From: Blastopirellula marina
Lineage (GTDB): Bacteria; Planctomycetota; Planctomycetia; Pirellulales; Pirellulaceae
NCBI RefSeq assembly: GCF_002967765.1
Contig: NZ_PUHY01000004.1
Span: 589,655 to 653,654, forward strand
Length of the DNA stretch: 64,000 bases
Direction: 5' to 3'
Both the position numbers and the translations under genes were made by a program. The notes under the pieces are model-generated. The model worked only from the letters and a program-made list of their open reading frames with translations, searched no databases and had not been told where the DNA came from. Position 1 is the first letter of the stretch; the number at the start of each line of letters is the position of its first letter. Below, in pieces: positions 16,129 to 25,707 of the stretch.

Positions 16129-18024
16129 CTAGGTCACGGGAACTTCCGTTTTGTTCGAAGCCAACGTCTTCTCAGGAAGAGGGGGCAGTGACTCCTCAAG
16201 CACGCCACGTACTCGCGGCCACATCAGAATCGCTTCAACAACCATCCAGGCCTGTAGTACCAAGACGCTGATACCGAGAATACTGAGCAGTGTTTTATGC
16301 TTGGCCAGGTAGCCATGCTCGTTGAAAAGGTTGTAGTACATCGCCCAAGCCGGGAAGATCAGCATGCCGATCATTGGAATCACCACAAACCAAATTGGCT
16401 GATTGCGACGCCAGAGGTAGAAGGCCGTGACCATCATCGCCAGACCCGCAAGAAGCTGATTCATCGCACCAAACAAGGGCCAAAGGATCTTGCCACCTGC
16501 TCCGGGAACGGGGCCAGCGAAAACGGCGATCGCCAGTGCGGAAATCACCGCTAAGCCTGTCGCAGTGTACTTGCCGGATAGCGCGCGAGTCACCGGCGTT
16601 GAGGCCAATAACTCTTGCAGGACGTAACGTTGCAAGCGTGTTGCCGTATCTAGCGTTGTCGCAGCAAAGTTCGCCACCAGGACGGCGATGATGCTGATCC
16701 CGACTTCCAGAGGAATGCCGATTGCCGTCAGGAAGTTGGCACCTCCTTCGACAAATGCCGCGACCAAGTCGGCCAGACCGAATGCGTCCCAGCCTTTCTG
16801 CATGTCATAGCGTGTCTCCCAGGCCGCACGACCCACGATCGGCAGTCCCTCGGCATCAGTAACTGCGGTATAAGCGAAGCCGCCATCTTCTAGTGGACTC
16901 CGTTCAAAGATCCCCATCCCAACGCCAGCACAGCAGGCCAGGATCACGATCACGGCGAGGCCACCTTCCAGCAGCATGGCACCATAACCGATGTACTGAG
17001 CGTCGGATTCCTTGGCGACTTGCTTGCTCGATGTGCCGCTACTCACCAGGCAGTGGAAGCCACTACAGGCACCACATGCAATCGTGATAAACAGGAACGG
17101 AAACAGAGGCGGCGTGCCTGCCGGAAGTTCATTCGCGACCGTCGGGGTCGCCACCATTAGATCAGCCGCACCGGTGACACTAGCCACCAGCAAGCCGATA
17201 AACAACAAACCAAGCGCGACCAATAGTTGGTGGCTGTTCACATAGTCACGTGGTTGCAGCAGCAGCCAAACCGGTAAAACCGACGCGACGAAGCAGTAAG
17301 CAAGCAAGATCACGGTCCAAATGACCAAGGCACTGAGGTAAGGGCTCTGGGCCAGTTCGCCGCCGAGAACATTCTGCAAAATTGCCGCGAGATCGATCGG
17401 TAGGTAGTAAACACCAACGAGGATCGAGGCGTAAACAATCACCAGGGCAACCAATGAAGGGACCAGCAAGTGGGCGTCCTTCTTTCGTGCGTACAGCCCC
17501 AGCGCGATCGCGATCGGCATGCTGATCCATACGGGTAAAACCGTTTGTGGGTATTGAGCAAAGATTACTGCGACCACTAAGCCGAAAATGGCCAGCACCA
17601 CCATCAACGCTGAAGCGAGAACCAGCAAAAAAAGGTACTTTGCTCGCTTGTTGATCATGCGACCTGCGATTTCACCAACCGTTTGGCCACGATTTCGTAG
17701 CGAAACGATGAGCGAGCCCAAATCGTGGACCGCTCCGACGAAGATCGAACCAAAGACCACCCACAGCAGGGCAGGCAACCAGCCCCAGAACACGGCGAGC
17801 GCGGGGCCGACGATTGGCCCCGTACCTGCGATGCTCGTGAAATGATGGCCGAATACAATTTGGCGGTCTGTGGGGACGAAATCGATATCGTCTTGCAGCT
17901 GTCTACTGGGAACTTCGCGCTCGTCGTCTAGGTTGAAAATCTTCTTCGATAGCCAACGCCCATAGGTGTGATAGGCAACGATGAAACCAACAAACGAAAG
18001 GACCGCAACAATTAAGGTCGACAT
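16129..18024 (-). CDS. cstA: CstA-family carbon starvation / peptide or pyruvate transporter
   Basis: An inner-membrane permease of 631 residues with about 16 hydrophobic helices. Family landmarks include F-G-H-H-F-x-S-I-A-G-T-G-P-I-V-G-P near 60, G-A-V-H-D near 98, the A-C-G-A-C-S-G-F-H block near 310 and D-T-A-T-R-L-Q-R-Y near 475. E. coli relatives take up peptides or pyruvate during carbon starvation; the substrate here cannot be told from the sequence. A length of about 630 fits the shorter CstA branch. It is convergent with the DUF1573 gene and divergent from trxB. Confidence 0.92.
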   Translation of the reverse strand: MSTLIVAVLSFVGFIVAYHTYGRWLSKKIFNLDDEREVPSRQLQDDIDFVPTDRQIVFGHHFTSIAGTGPIVGPALAVFWGWLPALLWVVFGSIFVGAVHDLGSLIVSLRNRGQTVGEIAGRMINKRAKYLFLLVLASALMVVLAIFGLVVAVIFAQYPQTVLPVWISMPIAIALGLYARKKDAHLLVPSLVALVIVYASILVGVYYLPIDLAAILQNVLGGELAQSPYLSALVIWTVILLAYCFVASVLPVWLLLQPRDYVNSHQLLVALGLLFIGLLVASVTGAADLMVATPTVANELPAGTPPLFPFLFITIACGACSGFHCLVSSGTSSKQVAKESDAQYIGYGAMLLEGGLAVIVILACCAGVGMGIFERSPLEDGGFAYTAVTDAEGLPIVGRAAWETRYDMQKGWDAFGLADLVAAFVEGGANFLTAIGIPLEVGISIIAVLVANFAATTLDTATRLQRYVLQELLASTPVTRALSGKYTATGLAVISALAIAVFAGPVPGAGGKILWPLFGAMNQLLAGLAMMVTAFYLWRRNQPIWFVVIPMIGMLIFPAWAMYYNLFNEHGYLAKHKTLLSILGISVLVLQAWMVVEAILMWPRVRGVLEESLPPLPEKTLASNKTEVPVT

Positions 18025-18247
18025 AAGCGAAAATGCTTGTCACGGCGTCGGAGGCCGTGCATCCAAGGGGAGAAGGAGACATGAGGGAGGGGGTCGGATG
18101 CGGGGATAGTGGGCATTCCCGCCTCTCCCTATAATGATGAATTCTCCCAGCGGGGTGAATAGCTTGGTTAAAAACTGAGAAGAATTTTTTTTCGGAACGA
18201 GACGACCCACACCGACTCGCTGCGATTTCATAAGGATTAGATTGATC

Positions 18248-19309
18248 GTGTCAGACAAGACTGAAAACGTCATTATCGTCGGAAGTGGACCTGCTGGATG
18301 GACGGCTGCAATCTATGCAGCGCGTGCGAATCTAAATCCGTTGTTATATGAGGGCGCTGCCCTGCAAGAGCATTACGACCTGGGCCGCGGTCCGTTAGGG
18401 CAATTGGCCATGACGACCGAAGTCGAGAACTTCCCTGGTTTCCCGGCGGGCGACTTGAGCGGTTATCTCGATAATGCGATCGACGATAGCCTCCGCCAGT
18501 ACATGGCTCCGCACCAGAAGCACGGTGTTAGCGGCCCAGAACTGATGGAACTGATGCGTCAACAAGCGAAGAACTTTGGGACACGAGTGGTGACCGACGA
18601 TATCGTCGAAGTTGACTTCTCCACCAGTCCCTTCAAGTTGAAACCACGTGAAGGGGAACAGTGGCTTCAAGCTCGTTCGGTGATCATCGCCACTGGAGCA
18701 CGGGCCAATTACCTCGGTCTGGAGTCGGAAAACATCTACAAAAACCGTGGAGTGAGTGCCTGTGCGGTGTGCGATGGTGCTTTGCCTCGGTTCCGCAACA
18801 AGCCATGTGTCGTGGTGGGCGGTGGTGACTCGGCCATCGAAGAAGCTGACTACCTCAGCAAATACAGTTCGGTCGTGTACTTGGTCCATCGTCGCGACAA
18901 GTTCCGAGCCTCACAGGCGATGGTCGATCGGATCATGGCTAACAAGAAGGTCGAAATCGTCTGGAACCATGTCGTGACCGAAGTTCTCGGTGACGATCAG
19001 AATGGCGTCACCGGCGTAAAGCTTGATAGCACCGTGGATGATTCCAAGAAGGAACTGGAGACAAGCGGCTTCTTCCTGGCGATCGGACATACGCCCAACA
19101 CAGATTTCCTGAAAGGGAAGTTGGATATGAACGATGCTGGCTATTTGAAGTGGACGGTTCCGTTCCGCACCAATACCAGCGTGGAAGGGGTATTTGCCGC
19201 AGGCGACGTCGCTGACGACTATTACCGTCAGGCAATTACTGCGGCCGGAACCGGCTGTATGTCTGCTTTGGATGCCGAACGATGGTTGGCCTCTCAGGGC
19301 TTGCATTAA
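18248..19309 (+). CDS. trxB: Thioredoxin reductase
   Basis: An NADPH-dependent flavoprotein that reduces thioredoxin. About 353 residues: FAD loop G-S-G-P-A-G near residue 11, redox-active C-A-V-C-D-G-A near 175, NADPH loop G-G-G-D-S-A near 195, and the C-terminal A-G-D-V-A-D FAD motif near 320. Both cysteines are present, so it is a true TrxR rather than a ferredoxin reductase relative. AAGGA at 18232-18236 can serve the GTG at 18248 or a TTG two codons earlier. An insertion near the N-terminus ([11 protein letters not shown]) is as in many planctomycete copies. Confidence 0.95.
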   Translation: MSDKTENVIIVGSGPAGWTAAIYAARANLNPLLYEGAALQEHYDLGRGPLGQLAMTTEVENFPGFPAGDLSGYLDNAIDDSLRQYMAPHQKHGVSGPELMELMRQQAKNFGTRVVTDDIVEVDFSTSPFKLKPREGEQWLQARSVIIATGARANYLGLESENIYKNRGVSACAVCDGALPRFRNKPCVVVGGGDSAIEEADYLSKYSSVVYLVHRRDKFRASQAMVDRIMANKKVEIVWNHVVTEVLGDDQNGVTGVKLDSTVDDSKKELETSGFFLAIGHTPNTDFLKGKLDMNDAGYLKWTVPFRTNTSVEGVFAAGDVADDYYRQAITAAGTGCMSALDAERWLASQGLH

Positions 19310-19381
19310 GCCAAAAATGCAACCATCATTAGATGCACTGAGAACCTTGCTGGTTCGATTTGCACACTGAAACAGCAAAGC

Positions 19382-19406
19382 AAGGGGAACTATGACAGTT
19401 CCCCTT
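19382..19406 (+). terminator. Hairpin terminator after trxB
   Basis: A perfect ten-base-pair stem (AAGGGGAACT with AGTTCCCCTT) with a five-base loop, followed by a pyrimidine-rich stretch, 70 bases past trxB. Confidence 0.65.
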
Positions 19407-19468
19407 CTTCATGGTCCCACCTCTCCATCATCCCCTTATCTACGCCAAATCTAGGCGAAGGATTCGCT

Positions 19469-21289
19469 ATGTCGGAAACCACAACCAAAGTCGAAACAGA
19501 TCGCGAGATTCTGGAAGAGGCTCAAGCAAAAGGCCCTGGAGCGACGCTTGGTGCTTGGGTTCGCTTGTCCGGGCCTGGCTGGATTCAAAGCGCAATTACG
19601 CTGGGTGGTGGTTCCCTTTCCGGGGCTGTATTTCTCGGGATCTTGGGTGGTTTCAATCTACTTTGGCTGCAACTGGTTGCCATTGTGATGGGCGTGGTGA
19701 TGCTCTCGGCGATCAGCTATGTCACGCTTTCGACTGGCAAGCGTCCCTTCCGCGAAATCAATTCGCACATCAATCCGGTGCTGGGTTGGGGCTGGGTGCT
19801 GGCAACCGTTGCGGCGAACATGATCTTCCTGATGCCGCAGTTCGGGCTCTGCTATGGCGTGCTCAATAAGAATATGGGGCTCTTTACCGATGGCCTCACT
19901 TCGCAGATTGTCGTCTCGGCACTCTTGTTCGTGGCCGGTGGGGCGATGGTTGTTTTAAACATGCGACCTGGTTTGCCATCGAAAATCTTCGATATCTTGC
20001 TGAAAGCGATCATCGGCATGATCGTGCTCTGCTTCTTTGGCGTGGTAATCAAGTTGGCCATGTCCGATGCTTTTTCCTGGTCGGACGTCTTCCAAGGTTT
20101 CATTCCTGATTTATCTGGTTGGAGCAAACCGACGGGGCAACTCGCTGAAATCGCGGCTCAAGTTGCCGAACCATATCGTAATTTTTGGACGGACAAGATC
20201 GTGGCCGACCAACGTGCCGCGATGATTGGTGCGGCTGCCACGGCCGTCGGTATCAACATGACTTTCATGATGCCGTACTCGATGTTGGCTCGCGGGTGGG
20301 ATCGTCCGTTCCGCGGCTTGGCACGCTTCGACCTTTGTACTGGTATGGCGATTCCTTACATCTTGGTGACCAGTTGCGTGGTGATTGCTGCGTCGTCCGC
20401 TTTCCATGCAAATCCTGGCGAAGACTTTCTCTCGAATGATCCCGCTGTAATGGCGACAAGCCCTATCTACGGTGGAGCTGAAAAGTTACTCGCAACGCGC
20501 GTTCTGATGGACAAGGAGCAGCCGTTGGATATTCCTGATGCTTACTTGGAAGGGGCGAAGTCAGAAACGGGCGACATCGACAACGGCAAACTGATTGCGA
20601 ACATGCTGGCTTCGGGCGAAAAGTATCCGCCACTGCTCGATCGGATGGCCAAACTCTCGAAAGAGGAGAAGACGCTCGCAGCATCGCTCGTCAAACGTAA
20701 CGAAGCGGTCCTCGCCGACTCACTGAAGCCACTCTTGGGTGAGTTTCTATCGAAGTGGATCTTCGGACTGGGCGTGTTTGGAATGGGCTTTTCGACGATT
20801 GTGATCTTGATGATGATCAACGGATATGCTTTCACCGAAATGGCCAATGTAAAACCGAACGGAGTTGTGCACATCATCGGTTGTGCTTTGGCAGGGCTTT
20901 CGGGAGCTTCCTGGTTTATCGTCTGGAATGGAGACGCGAAGACTTGGCTTAGTATTTTGGCGTCGAGCTTTGCGGGAATGTTCCTCCCGATTGCCTACGT
21001 GACGTTTTTCATGATGATGAATAGCACCCGAATTCTCGGGAAAGACAAGCCAACGGGAATTAGTTGGCTAATCTGGAATGTGCTGATGCTCGTATCGGTT
21101 GTGGGGGCCATTGCTGCCTCCAGTGTGGCTATTTACGACAAGGTGACTGGAGCGGGTACACCGCTTCCGTTGAAGTACACCGTCTTGACCGTTGTGGTCG
21201 GCTATCTGATCCTGTTTGTAGGCGGATTCTTCTTCCGATCGCCTCACGACGAGGCTGCGGCGGAAGAAGGAGTCGCTGACGCGTCGTAA
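19469..21289 (+). CDS. Nramp-related transporter with altered metal-site motifs
   Basis: A multi-pass membrane protein of 606 residues with the overall pattern of the Nramp/LeuT-fold group. It opens with W-V-R-L-S-G-P-G-W-I-Q-S-A, the typical Nramp entry into helix 1. The metal-binding DPGN motif of helix 1 is not there: the place reads L-G-G-G-S. The helix 6 M-P-H-N motif reads M-M-P-Y-S. A large hydrophilic insertion (about 320-400) interrupts the membrane region. The substrate is therefore probably not a typical Mn/Fe ion, or the site is rebuilt. It has its own start (ATG 19469) and no operon partner. Confidence 0.72.
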   Translation: MSETTTKVETDREILEEAQAKGPGATLGAWVRLSGPGWIQSAITLGGGSLSGAVFLGILGGFNLLWLQLVAIVMGVVMLSAISYVTLSTGKRPFREINSHINPVLGWGWVLATVAANMIFLMPQFGLCYGVLNKNMGLFTDGLTSQIVVSALLFVAGGAMVVLNMRPGLPSKIFDILLKAIIGMIVLCFFGVVIKLAMSDAFSWSDVFQGFIPDLSGWSKPTGQLAEIAAQVAEPYRNFWTDKIVADQRAAMIGAAATAVGINMTFMMPYSMLARGWDRPFRGLARFDLCTGMAIPYILVTSCVVIAASSAFHANPGEDFLSNDPAVMATSPIYGGAEKLLATRVLMDKEQPLDIPDAYLEGAKSETGDIDNGKLIANMLASGEKYPPLLDRMAKLSKEEKTLAASLVKRNEAVLADSLKPLLGEFLSKWIFGLGVFGMGFSTIVILMMINGYAFTEMANVKPNGVVHIIGCALAGLSGASWFIVWNGDAKTWLSILASSFAGMFLPIAYVTFFMMMNSTRILGKDKPTGISWLIWNVLMLVSVVGAIAASSVAIYDKVTGAGTPLPLKYTVLTVVVGYLILFVGGFFFRSPHDEAAAEEGVADAS

Positions 21290-21304
21290 TTCAGATCACT
21301 CCTA

Positions 21305-21338
21305 GCGATCCCTGTTCATACAAAAGTCCAGGGATCGC
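21305..21338 (+). terminator. Hairpin between the transporter and asnS
   Basis: GCGATCCCTG pairs perfectly with CAGGGATCGC around 14 bases. It starts 16 bases after the transporter stop codon and 34 bases before asnS. Without a T run it is either a weak terminator or a leader structure of asnS. Confidence 0.5.
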
Positions 21339-21371
21339 GACGGATGTAATTCGATAAACAGGGAAGGTCCC

Positions 21372-22763
21372 ATGCAGAAACGGTCCGTTCTGGAAGCTCG
21401 TGGTGCGGAGACAATTGGTCAGCAAGTTTGCCTTGAGGGTTGGGTCCGTACCCGTCGCGATTCCAAGGGAGGCTTCAGCTTTATCGAATTGAACGATGGA
21501 AGCTGCCTGGCCAATATTCAGGTTATCGCCGACGATAAGTTGCCCAACTACGAGAACGAGATTAAACACCTCACGCCTGGGTGCTCGATTCGTGTGGTTG
21601 GTGAGGTCAAAGAATCGCAAGGCAAGGGCCAATCGACCGAAGTTCAAGCTGCGGAAGTATTTCTCTACGGAACGGCGGATGCGGAAACGTATCCGCTGCA
21701 GAAGAAACGGCATACCTTCGAGAAGCTCAGGGAATGGGCTCACCTGCGAACTCGCTCGAACACGTTTGGATCGGTGTTTCGTGTTCGGAATCGGGTCTCG
21801 TTCTCGATTCACCAGTTCTTTCAGGAACGGGGTTTTCTGTACGTCAACACGCCAATCATTACCGCCTCGGACTGCGAAGGGGCTGGTGAGATGTTTCGGG
21901 TGACGACGCTTGACGTCCAAGAACCACCGAAGGTCAACGGTAAGGTCGACTTCAGCAAGGACTTCTTCGCGCGACCCGCGTTTCTGACGGTGAGTGGCCA
22001 GTTGGAAGGAGAGATCTTTGCTACCTCGTTGGGCAGAGTATACACCTTCGGTCCTACTTTCCGCGCGGAAAACTCGAACACCTCGCGTCACTTGGCGGAG
22101 TTCTGGATGGTGGAGCCAGAGATCGCGTTCGCGGATCTCGAAGCCAACATGGAAGTAGCGGAAGCATTCCTTAAGCGAATCTTCACCGACGTGATGAACG
22201 ATTGCGCCGACGATATGGCGTTCTTCAACGAACGAATCGAGCCAGGCATCCTCGATACCTTACAAGGCATCGTCGAGACCGAGTTCCTACGATGCAGTTA
22301 CACCGATGCCGTCGAGATCTTGCAAAAGTCCGGGCATCAATTTGAATACCCAGTGAGTTGGGGAATGGATCTTCAGTCGGAGCATGAACGGTACCTGACC
22401 GAGCAGCATTTCAAGCGGCCAGTCATCCTGCACGATTATCCGCGTTCGATTAAACCGTTCTATATGCGGTGCAATGAAGACGGGAAAACGGTCCGCGCGA
22501 TGGATGTGCTCGTCCCGAAAGTGGGCGAAATCATTGGTGGCAGCCAGCGGGAAGAGCGGCTCGATGTGCTCGAAAGTCGCATGGCTGAGCAAGGATTGAA
22601 TGCTCAAGACTACTGGTGGTATCTAGACTTACGTCGATACGGCACGGTTCCTCACTCCGGTTTTGGCCTTGGCCTGGAACGCGTCCTACAGTTTATTACT
22701 GGCATGGGGAACATTCGAGACGTGATTCCGTTCCCCCGGACTCCTGGTTGGGCCGAGTTTTAA
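21372..22763 (+). CDS. asnS: Asparaginyl-tRNA synthetase
   Basis: A class II synthetase that charges tRNA-Asn. It has 463 residues: an N-terminal OB fold (about 15-105), then a catalytic core with motif 2 [15 protein letters not shown] near 235 and motif 3 G-F-G-L-G-L-E-R near 434. The H-L-R-T-R segment before the catalytic core and the C-terminal P-R-T-P-G-W-A-E-F are typical of AsnRS rather than AspRS. Presence of AsnRS implies that asparagine is charged directly. Confidence 0.97.
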   Translation: MQKRSVLEARGAETIGQQVCLEGWVRTRRDSKGGFSFIELNDGSCLANIQVIADDKLPNYENEIKHLTPGCSIRVVGEVKESQGKGQSTEVQAAEVFLYGTADAETYPLQKKRHTFEKLREWAHLRTRSNTFGSVFRVRNRVSFSIHQFFQERGFLYVNTPIITASDCEGAGEMFRVTTLDVQEPPKVNGKVDFSKDFFARPAFLTVSGQLEGEIFATSLGRVYTFGPTFRAENSNTSRHLAEFWMVEPEIAFADLEANMEVAEAFLKRIFTDVMNDCADDMAFFNERIEPGILDTLQGIVETEFLRCSYTDAVEILQKSGHQFEYPVSWGMDLQSEHERYLTEQHFKRPVILHDYPRSIKPFYMRCNEDGKTVRAMDVLVPKVGEIIGGSQREERLDVLESRMAEQGLNAQDYWWYLDLRRYGTVPHSGFGLGLERVLQFITGMGNIRDVIPFPRTPGWAEF

Positions 22764-22804
22764 TCGGCTCATTTTCCGCCGATTGCCCTGAGGAAACCGA
22801 AATC

Positions 22805-23242
22805 ATGGATCATCGACGTGCATTGATCGTTCTGACTCTTCTAGGGACTCTGTCCCTCGTATCGACCACGTTCGGCGTCGATTTGAGGGAGCTAAAAAAA
22901 GAGATCGAGGCAGAAAAGGCGGTCTTGCTCGATGTGCGTGAAGAAGTCCAGTGGAAAAAGGCTCACCTGGAAATCGCAGTTCCGTGCCCATTCTCCAAAG
23001 TTTCGCTCGACATCGAAGCACGAAAGTTCATCGCTCCTTACCTGGAAGTTCCAGGTCTGAAGATTTATTGCTTCAGCGAGAAGGGCAAAGTCGCCGTCGT
23101 TGCGTCCGATATGTTCAATCGTGTCGATGCGAAGGTTATCCCAATCACGCAGCCTTATCAGGCTTTCGTCGATGCAGGATTCAAGGAAAAGAAGGCGGGC
23201 GACCCCAATTACGATCCCAGCATCCCGTTGTCTGCCCCATAG
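22805..23242 (+). CDS. Secreted rhodanese-like protein lacking the catalytic cysteine
   Basis: A 145-residue product with a signal peptide ending about residue 24 and a single rhodanese-like domain containing L-L-D-V-R-E. At the active-site loop the sequence is Y-C-F-S-E-K-G-K-V, where the neighbouring paralogue has Y-C-H-C-K-S-G-G-R. The sulfur-accepting cysteine is Ser and the loop Arg is lost, so sulfurtransferase activity is unlikely. GAGGAAAC precedes the ATG. It begins 41 bases after asnS and is followed by an active-looking copy. Confidence 0.82.
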   Translation: MDHRRALIVLTLLGTLSLVSTTFGVDLRELKKEIEAEKAVLLDVREEVQWKKAHLEIAVPCPFSKVSLDIEARKFIAPYLEVPGLKIYCFSEKGKVAVVASDMFNRVDAKVIPITQPYQAFVDAGFKEKKAGDPNYDPSIPLSAP

Positions 23243-23374
23243 TGGTCGGTCGGTGGTTTTCCGCGTGGTAGCGATGCCGACGAGTGCATTGCGGGCTTAT
23301 TCTGGTTATATTCACAGGTGTGTGAAAACCCGTCCGCCCCTACGAAAAACGCATCGACTAGAAGAATCGAAACG

Positions 23375-23824
23375 ATGAAATACGAACTTCGCCCATTCGT
23401 CCTTTCTGTCGCCACTCTCCTATGCCTCGTTTCGTCGGCGTTTGCCGTCGACCTGAAAGAGGTCAAGAAGGAGGTCGAAAGCGGAAAGGCAATTCTGATC
23501 GATGTTCGCGAAGAAGAGGAATGGAAGAAGGCCCATTTCGCCGATGCCATCCTTGTGCCCGGTTCGGAGATCAATTCTCGGGAGAGTAGTGCCAAGGCCA
23601 CCGAGAAAATCAAAGCCGAGCCGGAACAGAAGATCTACTGCCACTGCAAATCCGGAGGCCGCGCGAAACTTGCCGCACGCGTCCTCGGCAAGATGGGGAT
23701 CGAAGTCATTCCGATCACCGAGTCGTATGTCGACATGGTTGAAGCTGGCTTTGTGCAAGCATCCGACAAGGATGCCAAGTCGAAGCCGCAAGAGAAACTG
23801 ACGCCTCCGCAGTCGAACGACTAA
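23375..23824 (+). CDS. Secreted rhodanese domain protein
   Basis: A product of 149 residues with a signal peptide (cleavage near A-F-A, residue 24) and one rhodanese domain. The active loop C-K-S-G-G-R near 90 has the catalytic Cys and the Arg, and the I-D-V-R-E-E-E-E-W substrate-wall motif is present. It probably acts in sulfur transfer or redox sensing in the periplasm. It is closely related to the preceding gene (shared V-D-L-x-E-x-K-K-E-x and A-x-L-x-D-V-R-E patterns), so the two are tandem duplicates. The last 20 residues are Lys/Pro-rich. Confidence 0.88.
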   Translation: MKYELRPFVLSVATLLCLVSSAFAVDLKEVKKEVESGKAILIDVREEEEWKKAHFADAILVPGSEINSRESSAKATEKIKAEPEQKIYCHCKSGGRAKLAARVLGKMGIEVIPITESYVDMVEAGFVQASDKDAKSKPQEKLTPPQSND

Positions 23825-23834
23825 TCATCGTCCG

Positions 23835-24332
23835 TTACTTGAACTGAAAATAGAAGAGCAAGCCGGCGATGGTCTTACCGTCGGCGATCCGTCCATCGCG
23901 AATCATCTCTTTCGCTTCATCTAGCGACACCACATGGTTCTCGATTTCTTCTCCTTCTTCGCGAGCTGGTGCGTGCATTGTGAGACCGGTCGCCAAATAG
24001 GTGTACATCTTTTCGTCCATCACGCCAGGCGATGGATAGTAGACGGTCAGTAGTTCGATCTTGTCCGCTCGGTAGCCAGTCTCTTCTTCGAGTTCACGAC
24101 CAGCGGTGATTTCTGGCGGCTCGTTGGGTTCCAGCGTTCCGGCAGGTAACTCGAACAACGTCTCGTCTACCGCGATGCGATAATTTTTGATTAAGCAAAC
24201 ATGCTGGTCATCGACCAGCGGCAGAATCACCGCGGCCCCGGGATGCCGCATTACATCGCGCGGGCGTTCGCCTTGCCAGACACGTTCGATATTGAATCGA
24301 ACTCCCTCGAAAACAGTCTCTGGCGATTTCAT
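23835..24332 (-). CDS. Nudix hydrolase, ADP-ribose pyrophosphatase type
   Basis: Hydrolyses nucleoside diphosphate derivatives, probably ADP-ribose. The 165 residues carry a complete Nudix box: G-T-L-E-P-N-E, seven residues, then R-E-L-E-E-E-T-G-Y. The E-L-P-A-G just before it is typical of ADP-ribose pyrophosphatases. The ATG at 24332 has AGGAG eight bases upstream; an ATG at 24380 would add 16 residues. It is convergent with the rhodanese pair, 10 bases apart. Confidence 0.92.
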   Translation of the reverse strand: MKSPETVFEGVRFNIERVWQGERPRDVMRHPGAAVILPLVDDQHVCLIKNYRIAVDETLFELPAGTLEPNEPPEITAGRELEEETGYRADKIELLTVYYPSPGVMDEKMYTYLATGLTMHAPAREEGEEIENHVVSLDEAKEMIRDGRIADGKTIAGLLFYFQFK

Positions 24333-24421
24333 ACGGAGAACTCCTGGCACAGATCTACGGAACAAGCATTTGGACGCCATTCATTGTGCGAAAGCGAGCC
24401 GTTCTTCGAAAGAGGGGCCAT

Positions 24422-25477
24422 TCAGCGATTGTTCTCGTCCGTCGCCAGTTCCGCGGAATTGCCGATCATAAATGGCGTTTCCCCTCGACCCAAATGGTAG
24501 AGACCATGAAACAAGACGTTGAACAGAAGGACCCCAGCAATTGCTCCAACGAAAGTCAAGCCATTCACTTGCTCGTGAATCAGCGTCCAAATGAACTGGC
24601 CAATACACAAGAGCGACACAAAGATTAGCGTCGGGGTTCGGCTGATCAGATTCACTACCAGAGCTCCGAATGGGGCACCCAAGGCAACGATCGGGGCCGC
24701 CGCCAGCCAGTTGGTGAAGACCTCGGGATCAATTCCGTAGGTGCTTGGCTGCCACGCTGCCAAGAGGGAATTCGACGCAATTCCGACGACCGAGGTGAAC
24801 GCCATCAAGATAACCGACGTGGGAATCGCCAGCTTGAGATCCGCTCGGTAGAGCAGAACCAACGTAGCGTAGATCAACATGTCGATCCCCACACCTGTAA
24901 TCGAAGACGCGATGCCCCCCATGATTCCGATGAGCAGACCAATCGGAAGATCGTAAGCTCGCCAGCGACTATTAACGCCGGTGGCGGCTACTAATTCACG
25001 CAGCTTCACTAAGTGCATGATGCCGAAACTGGCCCAAATCACGGCGAAGATCAACTTCACCCATAAATCAGAAATGGCCGGCGCTACCCAAGCGGCTCCA
25101 ATTGGCATACCGACTAATACGCCGAGCAGGGCAGGGCGAAGCAGGTTCCAATCGACGCTTCGACCTGAGGATAGAATGTAGATGCTGGCCGACACCATCC
25201 CAATCGACTGAATGGCTAAGCCAAAGTTGCGACCGAGTGAGCCAGGCATTTCGAATAACAAGACCAGAACGGGAAACGCGACCGTGCCGCCACCCATGGG
25301 GGTCGCACCGGCTACGTACGAACCTGCCGACATCGTCAATGCGATTGGCCAATGCGCGGCAACCGTCGACCAAGCCTCACTTAGCGAGACGATCGCCAGC
25401 CAAGTGCCATAAAAAGCGACAAGCCAGGCATAAAATGGCCAGAGCCGAGGGAGCGATTTCAACGTAAGAAACCCCAT
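24422..25477 (-). CDS. TauE/SafE-type sulfite or anion exporter
   Basis: A membrane permease of about 351 residues with eight or nine hydrophobic helices. The characteristic G-A-T-P-M-G-G-G-T-V-A-F-P-V near residue 60 and the repeat-half motif G-G-I-A-S-S-I-T-G-V-G near 200 identify the family, which moves sulfite, sulfoacetate or related anions out of the cell. The start is uncertain: ATG at 25477 or TTG at 25531, neither with a good ribosome binding site. Nearness to two rhodaneses hints at sulfur metabolism, but the genes are on opposite strands. Confidence 0.85.
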   Translation of the reverse strand: MGFLTLKSLPRLWPFYAWLVAFYGTWLAIVSLSEAWSTVAAHWPIALTMSAGSYVAGATPMGGGTVAFPVLVLLFEMPGSLGRNFGLAIQSIGMVSASIYILSSGRSVDWNLLRPALLGVLVGMPIGAAWVAPAISDLWVKLIFAVIWASFGIMHLVKLRELVAATGVNSRWRAYDLPIGLLIGIMGGIASSITGVGIDMLIYATLVLLYRADLKLAIPTSVILMAFTSVVGIASNSLLAAWQPSTYGIDPEVFTNWLAAAPIVALGAPFGALVVNLISRTPTLIFVSLLCIGQFIWTLIHEQVNGLTFVGAIAGVLLFNVLFHGLYHLGRGETPFMIGNSAELATDENNR

Positions 25478-25707
25478 CGAGGGTGACGTCCAAAGAAAAC
25501 GGATTGATGATTCACAACCCCCAAATTTCAATCATGGCGAAGTCACGAATCTTATCCGATTAGCCGAATTGTGTGCGTCTAAACAACAGTTGTCAAGACA
25601 ATTGTTCAGCAGAAGAAGCGATATGCGATTTTTCGTAATGGCGTGGAAACACTCTCAGTGCTAGACTCCAATGTGTTAACTGTCGAGCATCGACCATCTT
25701 AGGCGGA

